Notes under the pieces: generated by a model
Told to the model about the DNA's origin: nothing
What the model saw: the letters and a program-made list of their open reading frames with translations, nothing else
Databases searched by the model: none
Position numbers and translations under genes: made by a program
Part shown: positions 48,131-61,330 of the stretch, piece after piece
How positions within the stretch are numbered: the first letter of the stretch is position 1
How the letters are laid out: every line of letters begins with the position of its first letter
DNA from: Micromussa lordhowensis
Taxonomy: Eukaryota; Cnidaria; Anthozoa; Scleractinia; Lobophylliidae
NCBI GenBank assembly: GCA_964020085.1
Contig: OZ026599.1
Location: 29,791,033 to 29,855,032 of the forward strand
Direction of reading: 5' to 3'
DNA length: 64,000 nt

Positions 48131-48699
48131 TTAAATTGCTAGTTACCACATGATGGCATTCGCGTCAGGGTGCTTTTTTGGCCTTCTTTTTGCAGGAGTT
48201 TGACCTGCTCCCAACTTTGCAGAATTTCAGAAAACGCGCGCTGGGGGTACCGTTGGCAAATTTGCTATAGCTCGGCTCCACGGGCACTTTTAGAGGCGCG
48301 GTTTGCAGCAAAATGTTGTGCTAGGTTGGCACTTTAAGGAAATGTTAGTACGGTCATGATGGCAATCGCGCCAGGGTGTTTTTTCTGGCCTTCTTTTTGC
48401 AGGAGTTTGACCTGCTCCCAACTTTGCAGAATTTCAGAAAACGCGCGCTGGGGGTCCCCTTGGCAAATTTGACATAGCTCGGCTCCACGGGCACTTTTAG
48501 AGGCGCGGTTTGCAGCAAAATGTTATGCTAGGTTGGCACTTTAAGGAAATGCTAGTTAAAACATGATGGCATTCGCGCCAGGGTGTTTTTTCTGGCCTTC
48601 TTTTTGCAGGAGTTTGACCTGCTCCCAACTTTGCAGAATTTCAGAAAACGCGCGCTGGGGGTCCCCTTGGCAAATTTGACATAGCTCGGCTCCACGTGC

Positions 48700-50800
48700 A
48701 CTTTTAGAGGCGCGGTTTGCAGCAAAATGTTGTGCTAGGTTGGCACTTCAAGGAAATTTTAGTTAAGACATGATGGCATTCGTGCCAGGGTGTTTTTTCT
48801 GGCCTTCTTTTTGCAGGAGTTTGACCTGCTCCCAACTTTGCAGAATTTCAGAAAACGCGCGCTGGGGGTCCCCTTGGCAAATTTGACATAGCTCGGCTCC
48901 ACGGGCACTTTTAGAGGCGCGGTTTGCAGCAAAATGTTGTGCTAGGTTGGCACTTCAAGGAAATCCTAGTAAGGACATGATGGCATTCGCGCCAGGGTGT
49001 TTTTTTGGCCTTCTTTTTGCAGGAGTTTGACCTGCTCCCAACTTTGCAGAATTTCAGAAAACGCGCGCTGGGGGTACCGTTGGCAAATTTGCTATAGCTC
49101 GGCTCCACGGGCACTTTTAGAGGCGCGGTTTGCAGCAAAATGTTGTGCTAGGTTGGCACTTTAAGGAAATGTTAGTACGGTCATGATGGCATTCGCGCCA
49201 GGGTGTTTTTTCTGGCCTTCTTTTTGCAGGAGTTTGACCTGCTCCCAACTTTGCAGAATTTCAGAAAACGCGCGCTGGGGGTCCCCTTGGCAAATTTGAC
49301 ATAGCTCGGCTCCACGGGCACTTTTAGAGGCGCGGTTTGCAGCAAAATGTTGTGCTAGGTTAGCACTTCTAGGAAATTTTAGCTAAGACATGATGGCATT
49401 CGCGCCAGGGTGTTTTTTCTGGCCTTCTTTTTTCACGAGTTTGACCTGCTCCCAACTTTGCAGAATTTCAGAAAACGCGCGCTGGGGGTCCCCTTGGCAA
49501 ATTTGACATAGCTCGGCTCCACGGGCACTTTTAGAGGCGCGGTTTGCAGCAAAATGTTGTGCTAGGTTGGCACTTCAAGGAAATTATAGTTAGGACATGA
49601 TGGCATTCGCGCCAGGGTGTTTTTTTGGCCTTCTTTTTTCAGGCGTTTGACCTGCTCCTAACTTTGCAGAATTTCAGAAAACGCGCGCTGGGGATCCCCT
49701 TGGCAAATTTGACATAGCTCGGCTCCACGGGCACTTTTAGAGGCGCGGTTTGGTGCAAAATGTTGTGCTAGGTTGGCACTTCAAGGAAATTTTAGTTAAG
49801 ACATGATGGCATTCGTGCCAGGGTGTTTTTTCTGGCCTTCTTTTTGCAGGAGTTTGACCTGCTCCCAACTTTGCAGAATTTCAGAAAACGCGCGCTGGGG
49901 GTCCCCTTGGCAAATTTGACATAGCTCGGCTCCACGGGCACTTTTAGAGGCGCGGTTTGCAGCAAAATGTTGTGCTAGGTTGGCACTTCAAGGAAATCCT
50001 AGTAAGGACATGATGGCATTCGCGCCAGGGTGTTTTTTTGGCCTTCTTTTTGCAGGAGTTTGACCTGCTCCCAACTTTGCAGAATTTCAGAAAACGCGCG
50101 CTGGGGGTACCGTTGGCAAATTTGCTATAGCTCGGCTCCACGGGCACTTTTAGAGGCGCGGTTTGCAGCAAAATGTTGTGCTAGGTTGGCACTTTAAGGA
50201 AATGTTAGTACGGTCATGATGGCATTCGCGCCAGGGTGTTTTTTCTGGCCTTCTTTTTGCAGGAGTTTGACCTGCTCCCAACTTTGCAGAATTTCAGAAA
50301 ACGCGCGCTGGGGGTCCCCTTGGCAAATTTGACATAGCTCGGCTCCACGGGCACTTTTAGAGGCGCGGTTTGCAGCAAAATGTTGTGCTAGGTTGGCACT
50401 TTAAGGAAATGTTAGTTAAAACATGATGGCATTCGCGCCAGGGTGTTTTTTCTGGCCTTCTTTTTGCAGGAGTTTGACCTGCTCCCAACTTTGCAGAATT
50501 TCAGAAAACGCGCGCTGGGGGTCCCCTTGGCAAATTTGACATAGCTCGGCTCCACGGGCACTTTTAGAGGCGCGGTTTGCAGCAAAGTGTTGTGCTAGGT
50601 TAGCACTTCAAGGAAATTTTAGCTAAGACATGATGGCATTCGCGCCAGGGTGTTTTTTCTGGCCTTCTTTTTTCACGAGTTTGACCTGCTCCCAACTTTG
50701 CAGAATTTCAGAAAACGCGCGCTGGGGGTCCCCTTGGCAAATTTGACATAGCTCGGCTCCACGGGCACTTTTAGAGGCGCGGTTTGCAGCAAAATGTTGT
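48700..50800. repeat. 5/6-unit HOR, 1,033 bp offset
   Basis: The marks ATTCGTGCCAGG, CTAGTAAGGACATG, GGGGGTACCGTTGG with TTGCTATAGC, AATGTTAGTACGGTCATG (49171, 50204) and TTTTTTCACGAG (49429, 50669) recur in order. The offset is 1,033 bp for most of the block and 1,240 bp by the TTTTTTCACGAG unit, because the second copy has an additional AAATGTTAGTTAAAACATG unit. An earlier GTACCGTTGG/GTACGGTCATG pair lies at 48247-48360. Confidence 0.86.
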
Positions 50801-50899
50801 GCTAGGTTGGCACTTTAAGGAAATTTTAGTAAGGACATGATAGCATTCGCGCCAGGGTGTTTTTTCTGGCCTTCTTTTTGCAGGAGTTTGACCTGCTCC

Positions 50900-51850
50900 C
50901 AACTTTGCAGAATTTCAGAAAACGCGCGCTGGGGCTCCCCTTGGCAAATTTGACATAGCTCGGCTCCACGGGCACTTTTAGAGGCGCGGTTTGCAGCAAA
51001 ATGTTGTGCTAGGTTGGCACTTCAAGGAAATTTTAGTTACGACATGATGGCATTCGTGCCAGGGTGTTTTTTCTGGCCTTCTTTTTGCAGGAGTTTGACC
51101 TGCTCCCAACTTTGCAGAATTTCAGAAAACGCGCGCTGGGGGTCCCCTTGGCAAATTTGACATAGCTCGGCTCCACGGGCACTTTTAGAGGCGCGGTTTG
51201 CAGCAAAATGTTGTGCTAGGTTGGCACTTTAAGGAAATTTTAGTAAGGACATGATAGCATTCGCGCCAGGGTGTTTTTTCTGGCCTTCTTTTTGCAACAG
51301 TTTGACCTGCTTCCAACTTTGCAGAATTTCAGAAAACGCGCGCTCGGGGTCCCCTTGGCAAATTTGCCATAGCTCGGCTGCACGGGCACTTGTAGAGGCG
51401 CGGTTTGCAGCAAAATGTTGTGTTAGGTTGGTACTTCAAGGAAATTTTAGTTAAGACATGATGGCATTCGCGCCAGGGTGTTTTTTTTGGCCTTCTTTTT
51501 GCAGGAGTTTGACCTGCTCCCAACTTTGCAGAATTTCAGAAAACGCGCGCTGGGGGTCCCCTTGGCAAATTTGATATAGCTCGGCTCCACGGGCACTTTT
51601 AGAGGCGCGGTTTGCAGCAAAATGTTGTGCTAGGTTGGTACTTCAAGGAAATTGTAGTTAAGACATGATGACATTCGCGCCAGGGTGCTTTTTCTGGCCT
51701 TCTTTTTGCAGGAGTTTGACCTGCTCCCAACTTTGCAGAATTTCAGAAAACGCGCGCTGGGGGTCCCCTTGGCAAATTTGATATAGCTCGGCTCCACGGG
51801 CACTTTTAGAGGCGCGGTTTGCAGCAAAATGTTGTGCTAGGTTGGCACTT
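50900..51850. repeat. Block repeated 15 units later (3,105 bp)
   Basis: Units with GGGGCTCCCC, TTACGACATG with ATTCGTGCC, TTGCAACAG with CTGCTTCCAAC and CGCGCTCGGGG, TTGCCATAGC with GGCACTTGTAGAG, and GATATAGC with GATGACATT recur at about 54020-54950 at exactly 3,105 bp (15 x 207). They recur again 4,347 bp after that as part of the larger duplication. The match weakens after about 51845. Confidence 0.87.
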
Positions 51851-52029
51851 TAAGGAAATCTTAGCTAGGACATGATGGCATTCGCGCCAGGGTGTTTTTT
51901 CTGGCCTTCTTTTTGCAGGAGTTTGACCTGCTCCCAACTTTGCAGAATTTCAGAAAACGCGCGCTGGGGGTCCCCTTGGCAAATTTGACATAGCTCGGCT
52001 CCACGGGCACTTTTAGAGGCGCGGTTTGC

Positions 52030-52790
52030 AGCAAAATGTTGTGCTAGGTTGGCACTTTAAGGAAATGTTAGTTAAAACCTGATGGCATTCGCGCGAGGGT
52101 GTTTTTTCTGGCCTTTTTTTGGCAGGAGTTTGACCTGCTCCCAACTTTGCAGAATTTCAGAAAACGCGCGCTGGGGGTCCCGTTGGCAAATTTGACATAG
52201 CTCGGCTCCACGGGCACTTTTAGAGGCGCAGTTTGCAGCAAAATGTTGTGCTAGGTTCGCACTTTAAGGAAATTGTAGTTAAAACATGATGGCATTCGCG
52301 CCAGGGTGTTTTTTCTGGCCTTCTTTTTTCACGAGTTTGACCTGCTCCCAACTTTGCAGAATTTCAGAAAACGCGCGCTGGGGGTCCCCTTGGCAAATTT
52401 GACATAGCTCGGCTCCACGGGCACTTTTAGAGGCGCGGTTTGAAGCAAAATGTTGTGCTAGGTTGGTACTTCAAGGAAATTTTAGTTAGGAGATGATGGC
52501 ATTCGCGCTAGGGTGTTTTCGCTGGCCTTGTTTTTGCAAGAGTTTGACCTGCTCCCAACTTTGCAGAATTTCAGAAAACGCGCGCTGGGGGTCCCCTTGG
52601 CAAATTTGACATAGCTCGGCTCCACGGGCACTTTTAGAGGTGCGGTTTGCAGCAAAATGTTGTCCTAGGTTGGCACTTTAAGGAAATTTTAGTAAGGACA
52701 TGATAGCATTCGCGCCAGGGTGTTTTTTCTGGCCTTCTTTTTGCAGGAGTTTGACCTGCTCCCAACTTTGCAGAATTTCAGAAAACGCGC
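52030..52790. repeat. Block recurring at the window end (offset 10,970 bp)
   Basis: Units with TTAAAACCTGATGG and GCGCGAGGG, TTTTTTCACGAG, GTTTTCGCTGGCCTTGTTTTT with GCTAGGGTG, and AGTAAGGACATGATAGC recur in this order at about 63000-63760. The spacing is 10,970 bp (53 x 207 - 1). Differences are few (for example TTGTCCTAGG against TTGTCTTAGG). The intervening DNA contains both copies of the 4.3-kb duplication. Confidence 0.86.
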
Positions 52791-55700
52791 GCTGGGGGTC
52801 TCCTTGGCAAATTTGACATAGCTCGGCTCCACGGGCACTTTTAGAGGCGCGGTTTACAGCAAAATGTTGTGCTAAGTTGGCACTTCAAGGAAATTCTAGT
52901 TAGGACATGATGCCATTCGCGCCAGGGTGTTTTTTCTGGCCTTCTTTTTGCAGGAGTTTGACCTGCTCCCAACTTTGCAGAATTTCAGAAAACGCGCGCT
53001 GGGGGTCCCCTTGGCAAATTTGACATAGCTCGGCTCCACGGGCACTTTTAGAGGCGCGGTTTGCAGCAAAATGTTGTGCTAGGTTGGCACTTCAAAGAAC
53101 TTCTAGTTAATACATGATGGCATTCGCGCCAGGGTGTTCTTTCTGGCCTTCTTTTTGCAGGAGTTTGACCTGCTAACAACTTTGCAGAATTTCAGAAAAC
53201 GCGCGCTGGGGGTCCCCTTGGCAAATTTGACATAGCTCGGCTCCACGGGCACTTTTAGAGGCGCGGTTTGCAGCAAAATGTTGTGCTAGGTTAGCACTTC
53301 AAGGAAATTTTAGCTAGGACATGATGGCATTCGCGCCAGGGTGTTTTTTCTGGCCTTCTTTTTGCAGGAGTTTGACCTGCTCCCAACTTTGCAGAATTTC
53401 AGAAAACGCGCGCTGGGGGTCCCCTTGGCAAATTTGACATAGCTCAGCTCCACGGGCACTTTTAGAGGCGCGGTTTGCAGCAAAATGTTGTGCTAGGTTG
53501 GCTCTTTAAGGAAATGTTAGTTAAAACATGATGGCAATCGCGCGAGGGTGTTTTTTCTGGCCTTTTTTTGGCAGGAGTTTGACCTGCTCCCAACTTTGCA
53601 GAATTTCAGAAAACGCGCGCTGGGGGTCCCCTTGGCAAATTTGACATAGCTCGGCTCCACGGGCACTTTTAGAGGCGCGGTTTGCAGCAAAATGTTGTGC
53701 TAGGTTGGTACTTGAAGAAAATGTTAGTTAGAACATGATGGCATTCGCGCCAGGGTGTTTTTTCTGGCCTTCTTTTTGCAGGTGTTTGACCTGCTCCCAA
53801 CTTTGCAGAATTTCAGAAAACGCGCGCTGGGGGTCCCCTTGGCAAATTTGACATAGCTCGGCTCCACGGGCACTTTTAGAGGCGCGGTTTGCAGCAAAAT
53901 GTTGTGCTAGGTTGGCACTTGAAGGAAAATTTAGTTAAGACGTGATGGCATTCGCGCCAGGGTGTTTTTTCTGGCCTTCTTTTTGCAGGAGTTTGACCTG
54001 CTCCCAACTTTGCAGAATTTCAGAAAACGCGCGCTGGGGCTCCCCTTGGCAAATTTGACATAGCTCGGCTGCACGGGCACTTTTAGAGGCGCGGTTTGCA
54101 GCAAAATGTTGTGCTAGGTTGGCACTTCAAGGAAATTTTAGTTACGACATGATGGCATTCGTGCCAGGGTGTTTTTTCTGGCCTTCTTTTTGCAGGAGTT
54201 TGACCTGCTCCCAACTTTGCAGAATTTCAGAAAACGCGCGCTGGGGGTCCCCTTGGCAAATTTGACATAGCTCGGCTCCACGGGCACTTTTAGAGGCGCG
54301 GTTTGCAGCAAAATGTTGTGCTAGGTTGGCACTTTAAGGAAATTCTAGTAAGGACATGATAGCATTCGCGCCAGGGTGTTTTTTCTGGCCTTCTTTTTGC
54401 AACAGTTTGACCTGCTTCCAACTTTGCAGAATTTCAGAAAACGCGCGCTCGGGGTCCCCTTGGCAAATTTGCCATAGCTCGGCTGCACGGGCACTTGTAG
54501 AGGCGCGGTTTGCAGCAAAATGTTGTGTTAGGTTGGTACTTCAAGGAAATTTTAGTTAAGACATGATGGCATTCGCGCCAGGGTGTTTTTTTTGGCCTTC
54601 TTTTTGCAGGAGTTTGACCTGCTCCCAACTTTGCAGAATTTCAGAAAACGCGCGCTGGGGGTCCCCTTGGCAAATTTGATATAGCTCGGCTCCACGGGCA
54701 CTTTTAGAGGCGCGGTTTGCAGCAAAATGTTGTGCTAGGTTGGTACTTCAAGGAAATTGTAGTTAAGACATGATGACATTCGCGCCAGGGTGCTTTTTCT
54801 GGCCTTCTTTTTGCAGGAGTTTGACCTGCTCCCAACTTTGCAGAATTTCAGAAAACGCGCGCTGGGGGTCCCCTTGGCAAATTTGATATAGCTCGGCTCC
54901 ACGGGCACTTTTAGAGGCGCGGTTTGCAGCAAAATGTTGTGCTAGGTTGGCACTTCAAGGAAATCTTAGCTAGGACATGATGGCATTCGCGCCAGGGTGT
55001 TTTTTCTGGCCTTCTTTTTGCAGGAGTTTGACCTGCTCCCAACTTTGCAGAATTTCAGAAAACGCGCGCTGGGGGTCCCCTTGACAAATTTGACATAGCT
55101 CGGCTCCACGGGCACTTTTAGAGGCGCGGTTTGCAGCAAAATGTTGTGCTAGGTTGGCACTTCAAGGAAATTTTAAATAGGACATGATGGCATTCGCGCC
55201 AGGGTGTTTTTTCTGGCTTTCTTTTTGCACGAGTTTGACCTGCTCCCAACTTTGCAGAATTTCAGAAAACGCGCGCTGGGGGTCCCCTTGGCAAATTTGA
55301 CATAGCTCGGCTCCACGGGCACTTTTAAAGGCGCGGTTTGCAGCAAAATGTTGTGCTAGGTTGGCACTTGAAGGAAATCCTCGTTAAGACATGATGGCAT
55401 TCGCGCCAGGGTGTTTTTTCTGGCCTTCTTTTTGCAGGAGTTTGACCTGCTCCCAACTTTGCAGAATTTCAGAAAACGCGCGCTGGGGGTCCCCTTGGCA
55501 AATTTGACATAGCTCGGCTCCACGGGCACTTTTAGAGGCGCGGTTTGCAGCAAAGTGTTGTGCTAGGTTGGCACTTGAAGGAAATTTTGTAAGGACATGA
55601 TGGCATTTGCGCCAGGGTGTTTTTTCTGGCCTTCTTTTTGCAGGAGTTTGACCTGCTCCCAACTTTGCAGAATTTCAGAAAACGCGCGCTGGGGGTCCCC

Positions 55701-56980
55701 TTGGCAAATTTGACATAGCTCGGCTCCACGGGCACTTTTAGAGGCGCGGTTTGCAGCAAAATGTTGTGCTAGGTTGGCACTTTAAGTAAATTTTAGTAAG
55801 GACATGATAGCATTCGCGCCAGAGTGTTTTTTCTGGCCTTCTTTTTGCAGGAGTTTGACCTGCTCCCAACTTTGCAGACTTTCAGAAAACGCGCGCTCGG
55901 GGTCCCCTTGGCAAATTTTTCATAGCTCGGCTCCACGGGCACTTTTAGATGCGCGATTTGCAGCAAAATGTTGTGCTAGGTTGGCACTTTAAGGAAATCC
56001 TAGTTAAGATATGATGGCATTCGCGCCAGGGTATTTTTTTTGGCCTTCTTTTTGCAGAAGTTTGACCTGCTTTCAACTTTGCAGAATTTCAGAAAACGCG
56101 CGCTGGGGGTCCCCTTGGCAAATTTGACATAGCTCGGCTCCACGGGCACTTTTAGAGACGCGGTTTGCAGCAAAATGTTGTGCTAGGTTGGCACTTCAAG
56201 GAAATGTTAGTTAGGACATGATAACATTCGCGCCAGGGTTTTTTTTCCGGCCTTATTTTTGCAGGAGTTTGACCTGCTCCCAATTTTGCAGAATTTCAGA
56301 AAACGCGCGCTGGGGGTCCCCTTGGCAAATTTGACATAGCTCGGCTCCACGGGCACTTTTAGAGGCGCGGTTTGCAGCAAAATGTTGTGCTAGGTTAACA
56401 CTTCAAGGAAATGTTAGTTAGGACATGATAGCACTCGCGCCAGGGTGTTTTTTTTCGGCCTTATTTTTGCAGGAGTTTGACCTGCTCCCAATTTTGCAGA
56501 ATTTCAGAAAACGCGCGCTGGGGGTCCCCTTGGCAAATTTGACATAGCTCGGCTCCACGGGCACTTTTAGAGGCGCGGTTTGCAGCAAAATGTTGTGCTA
56601 GGTTGGAACTTTAAGGAAATTTTAGTTAGGACATGATGGCATTCGCGCCAGCGTGTTTTTTCTGGCCTTCTTTTTGCAGAAGTTTGACCTGCTCCCAACT
56701 TTGCAGAATTTCAGAAAACGCGCGCTGGGGGTCCCCTTGGCAAATTTGACATAGCTCGGCTCCACGGGCACTTTTAGAGGCGCGGTTTGAAGCAAAATGT
56801 TGTGCTAGGTTAGCACTTCAAGGAAATGTTAGTTAGGACATGATGGCATTCGCGTTAGGGTGTTTTTTCTGGCTTTTCTTTTGCAGGAGTTTGACCTGCT
56901 CCCAACTTTGCAGAATTTCAGAAAACGCGCGCTGGGGGTCCCATTGGCAAATTTGACATAGCTCGGCTCCACGGGCACTT
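52720..56980. repeat. 20-unit block, copy 1 of 21-unit-period duplication
   Basis: Starting with the GGGTCTCC/GTTTACAGC/GCTAAGTTGG unit, about 20 units recur in identical order at about 57068-61330. The offset is 4,347 bp, exactly 21 x 207. I found only a handful of base differences by eye (ATGTTAG to ATATTAG near 53722, TCTAGTAAGG to TCTTGTAAGG near 54346, GATAGCACTC to GATAACACTC near 56428). It is the longest near-identical block in the window. Confidence 0.9.
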
Positions 56981-56993
56981 TTAGAGGCGCGGT

Positions 56994-57147
56994 TTGAAGC
57001 AAAATGTTGTGCTAGGTTGGTACTTCAAGGAAATTTTAGTTAGGAGATGATGGCATTCGCGCTAGGGTGTTTTTTCTGGCCTTCTTTTTGCAGGAGTTTG
57101 ACCTGCTCCCAACTTTGCAGAATTTCAGAAAACGCGCGCTGGGGGTC
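56994..57147. repeat. Chimeric unit at the duplication seam
   Basis: The front half carries GGTTTGAAGC, GGTTGGTACTTC, GGAGATGATGG and GCTAGGGTG, as at 52439 and 63409. The back half carries the GGGGGTCTCC of the next unit type (52793, 63763), without the GTTTTCGCTGGCCTTG and GCAAGAG marks that follow GCTAGGGTG at the other two places. One whole unit is thereby missing. This is what an unequal exchange inside a unit, at about unit positions 122-200, would leave. Confidence 0.75.
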
Positions 57148-60100
57148 TCCTTGGCAAATTTGACATAGCTCGGCTCCACGGGCACTTTTAGAGGCGCGGT
57201 TTACAGCAAAATGTTGTGCTAAGTTGGCACTTCAAGGAAATTCTAGTTAGGACATGATGCCATTCGCGCCAGGGTGTTTTTTCTGGCCTTCTTTTTGCAG
57301 GAGTTTGACCTGCTCCCAACTTTGCAGAATTTCAGAAAACGCGCGCTGGGGGTCCCCTTGGCAAATTTGACATAGCTCGGCTCCACGGGCACTTTTAGAG
57401 GCGCGGTTTGCAGCAAAATGTTGTGCTAGGTTGGCACTTCAAAGAACTTCTAGTTAATACATGATGGCATTCGCGCCAGGGTGTTCTTTCTGGCCTTCTT
57501 TTTGCAGGAGTTTGACCTGCTAACAACTTTGCAGAATTTCAGAAAACGCGCGCTGGGGGTCCCCTTGGCAAATTTGACATAGCTCGGCTCCACGGGCACT
57601 TTTAGAGGCGCGGTTTGCAGCAAAATGTTGTGCTAGGTTAGCACTTCAAGGAAATTTTAGCTAGGACATGATGGCATTCGCGCCAGGGTGTTTTTTCTGG
57701 CCTTCTTTTTGCAGGAGTTTGACCTGCTCCCAACTTTGCAGAATTTCAGAAAACGCGCGCTGGGGGTCCCCTTGGCAAATTTGACATAGCTCAGCTCCAC
57801 GGGCACTTTTAGAGGCGCGGTTTGCAGCAAAATGTTGTGCTAGGTTGGCTCTTTAAGGAAATGTTAGTTAAAACATGATGGCAATCGCGCGAGGGTGTTT
57901 TTTCTGGCCTTTTTTTGGCAGGAGTTTGACCTGCTCCCAACTTTGCAGAATTTCAGAAAACGCGCGCTGGGGGTCCCCTTGGCAAATTTGACATAGCTCG
58001 GCTCCACGGGCACTTTTAGAGGCGCGGTTTGCAGCAAAATGTTGTGCTAGGTTGGTACTTGAAGAAAATATTAGTTAGAACATGATGGCATTCGCGCCAG
58101 GGTGTTTTTTCTGGCCTTCTTTTTGCAGGTGTTTGACCTGCTCCCAACTTTGCAGAATTTCAGAAAACGCGCGCTGGGGGTCCCCTTGGCAAATTTGACA
58201 TAGCTCGGCTCCACGGGCACTTTTAGAGGCGCGGTTTGCAGCAAAATGTTGTGCTAGGTTGGCACTTGAAGGAAAATTTAGTTAAGACGTGATGGCATTC
58301 GCGCCAGGGTGTTTTTTCTGGCCTTCTTTTTGCAGGAGTTTGACCTGCTCCCAACTTTGCAGAATTTCAGAAAACGCGCGCTGGGGCTCCCCTTGGCAAA
58401 TTTGACATAGCTCGGCTGCACGGGCACTTTTAGAGGCGCGGTTTGCAGCAAAATGTTGTGCTAGGTTGGCACTTCAAGGAAATTTTAGTTACGACATGAT
58501 GGCATTCGTGCCAGGGTGTTTTTTCTGGCCTTCTTTTTGCAGGAGTTTGACCTGCTCCCAACTTTGCAGAATTTCAGAAAACGCGCGCTGGGGGTCCCCT
58601 TGGCAAATTTGACATAGCTCGGCTCCACGGGCACTTTTAGAGGCGCGGTTTGCAGCAAAATGTTGTGCTAGGTTGGCACTTTAAGGAAATTCTTGTAAGG
58701 ACATGATAGCATTCGCGCCAGGGTGTTTTTTCTGGCCTTCTTTTTGCAACAGTTTGACCTGCTTCCAACTTTGCAGAATTTCAGAAAACGCGCGCTCGGG
58801 GTCCCCTTGGCAAATTTGCCATAGCTCGGCTGCACGGGCACTTGTAGAGGCGCGGTTTGCAGCAAAATGTTGTGTTAGGTTGGTACTTCAAGGAAATTTT
58901 AGTTAAGACATGATGGCATTCGCGCCAGGGTGTTTTTTTTGGCCTTCTTTTTGCAGGAGTTTGACCTGCTCCCAACTTTGCAGAATTTCAGAAAACGCGC
59001 GCTGGGGGTCCCCTTGGCAAATTTGATATAGCTCGGCTCCACGGGCACTTTTAGAGGCGCGGTTTGCAGCAAAATGTTGTGCTAGGTTGGTACTTCAAGG
59101 AAATTGTAGTTAAGACATGATGACATTCGCGCCAGGGTGCTTTTTCTGGCCTTCTTTTTGCAGGAGTTTGACCTGCTCCCAACTTTGCAGAATTTCAGAA
59201 AACGCGCGCTGGGGGTCCCCTTGGCAAATTTGATATAGCTCGGCTCCACGGGCACTTTTAGAGGCGCGGTTTGCAGCAAAATGTTGTGCTAGGTTGGCAC
59301 TTCAAGGAAATCTTAGCTAGGACATGATGGCATTCGCGCCAGGGTGTTTTTTCTGGCCTTCTTTTTGCAGGAGTTTGACCTGCTCCCAACTTTGCAGAAT
59401 TTCAGAAAACGCGCGCTGGGGGTCCCCTTGACAAATTTGACATAGCTCGGCTCCACGGGCACTTTTAGAGGCGCGGTTTGCAGCAAAATGTTGTGCTAGG
59501 TTGGCACTTCAAGGAAATTTTAAATAGGACATGATGGCATTCGCGCCAGGGTGTTTTTTCTGGCTTTCTTTTTGCACGAGTTTGACCTGCTCCCAACTTT
59601 GCAGAATTTCAGAAAACGCGCGCTGGGGGTCCCCTTGGCAAATTTGACATAGCTCGGCTCCACGGGCACTTTTAAAGGCGCGGTTTGCAGCAAAATGTTG
59701 TGCTAGGTTGGCACTTGAAGGAAATCCTCGTTAAGACATGATGGCATTCGCGCCAGGGTGTTTTTTCTGGCCTTCTTTTTGCAGGAGTTTGACCTGCTCC
59801 CAACTTTGCAGAATTTCAGAAAACGCGCGCTGGGGGTCCCCTTGGCAAATTTGACATAGCTCGGCTCCACGGGCACTTTTAGAGGCGCGGTTTGCAGCAA
59901 AGTGTTGTGCTAGGTTGGCACTTGAAGGAAATTTTGTAAGGACATGATGGCATTTGCGCCAGGGTGTTTTTTCTGGCCTTCTTTTTGCAGGAGTTTGACC
60001 TGCTCCCAACTTTGCAGAATTTCAGAAAACGCGCGCTGGGGGTCCCCTTGGCAAATTTGACATAGCTCGGCTCCACGGGCACTTTTAGAGGCGCGGTTTG

Positions 60101-61330
60101 CAGCAAAATGTTGTGCTAGGTTGGCACTTTAAGTAAATTTTAGTAAGGACATGATAGCATTCGCGCCAGAGTGTTTTTTCTGGCCTTCTTTTTGCAGGAG
60201 TTTGACCTGCTCCCAACTTTGCAGACTTTCAGAAAACGCGCGCTCGGGGTCCCCTTGGCAAATTTTTCATAGCTCGGCTCCACGGGCACTTTTAGATGCG
60301 CGATTTGCAGCAAAATGTTGTGCTAGGTTGGCACTTTAAGGAAATCCTAGTTAAGATATGATGGCATTCGCGCCAGGGTATTTTTTTTGGCCTTCTTTTT
60401 GCAGAAGTTTGACCTGCTTTCAACTTTGCAGAATTTCAGAAAACGCGCGCTGGGGGTCCCCTTGGCAAATTTGACATAGCTCGGCTCCACGGGCACTTTT
60501 AGAGACGCGGTTTGCAGCAAAATGTTGTGCTAGGTTGGCACTTCAAGGAAATGTTAGTTAGGACATGATAACATTCGCGCCAGGGTTTTTTTTCCGGCCT
60601 TATTTTTGCAGGAGTTTGACCTGCTCCCAATTTTGCAGAATTTCAGAAAACGCGCGCTGGGGGTCCCCTTGGCAAATTTGACATAGCTCGGCTCCACGGG
60701 CACTTTTAGAGGCGCGGTTTGCAGCAAAATGTTGTGCTAGGTTAACACTTCAAGGAAATGTTAGTTAGGACATGATAACACTCGCGCCAGGGTGTTTTTT
60801 TTCGGCCTTATTTTTGCAGGAGTTTGACCTGCTCCCAATTTTGCAGAATTTCAGAAAACGCGCGCTGGGGGTCCCCTTGGCAAATTTGACATAGCTCGGC
60901 TCCACGGGCACTTTTAGAGGCGCGGTTTGCAGCAAAATGTTGTGCTAGGTTGGAACTTTAAGGAAATTTTAGTTAGGACATGATGGCATTCGCGCCAGCG
61001 TGTTTTTTCTGGCCTTCTTTTTGCAGAAGTTTGACCTGCTCCCAACTTTGCAGAATTTCAGAAAACGCGCGCTGGGGGTCCCCTTGGCAAATTTGACATA
61101 GCTCGGCTCCACGGGCACTTTTAGAGGCGCGGTTTGAAGCAAAATGTTGTGCTAGGTTAGCACTTCAAGGAAATGTTAGTTAGGACATGATGGCATTCGC
61201 GTTAGGGTGTTTTTTCTGGCTTTTCTTTTGCAGGAGTTTGACCTGCTCCCAACTTTGCAGAATTTCAGAAAACGCGCGCTGGGGGTCCCCTTGGCAAATT
61301 TGACATAGCTCGGCTCCACGGGCACTTTTA
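57068..61330. repeat. 20-unit block, copy 2 of 21-unit-period duplication
   Basis: Second copy of the previous block, with the same T-tract lengths and the same small indels (for example AAATTTTGTAAGG near 55571 and 59931). Retention of every indel keeps the offset constant at 4,347 bp across about 4.2 kb. It ends near 61330, where GAGACGCGGTTTGCAGC replaces GAGGCGCGGTTTGAAGC. Confidence 0.9.

Noticed and set aside
51251..60339. Plus-strand open frames of 62-67 codons (51251-51454, 54356-54559, 58703-58906, 55804-55992, 60151-60339)
   Set aside because: Each lies wholly within satellite units and recurs only because of the 3,105- and 4,347-bp duplications. The frames open through local changes such as AGTAAGG and CGCTCGG, and nothing suggests expression.
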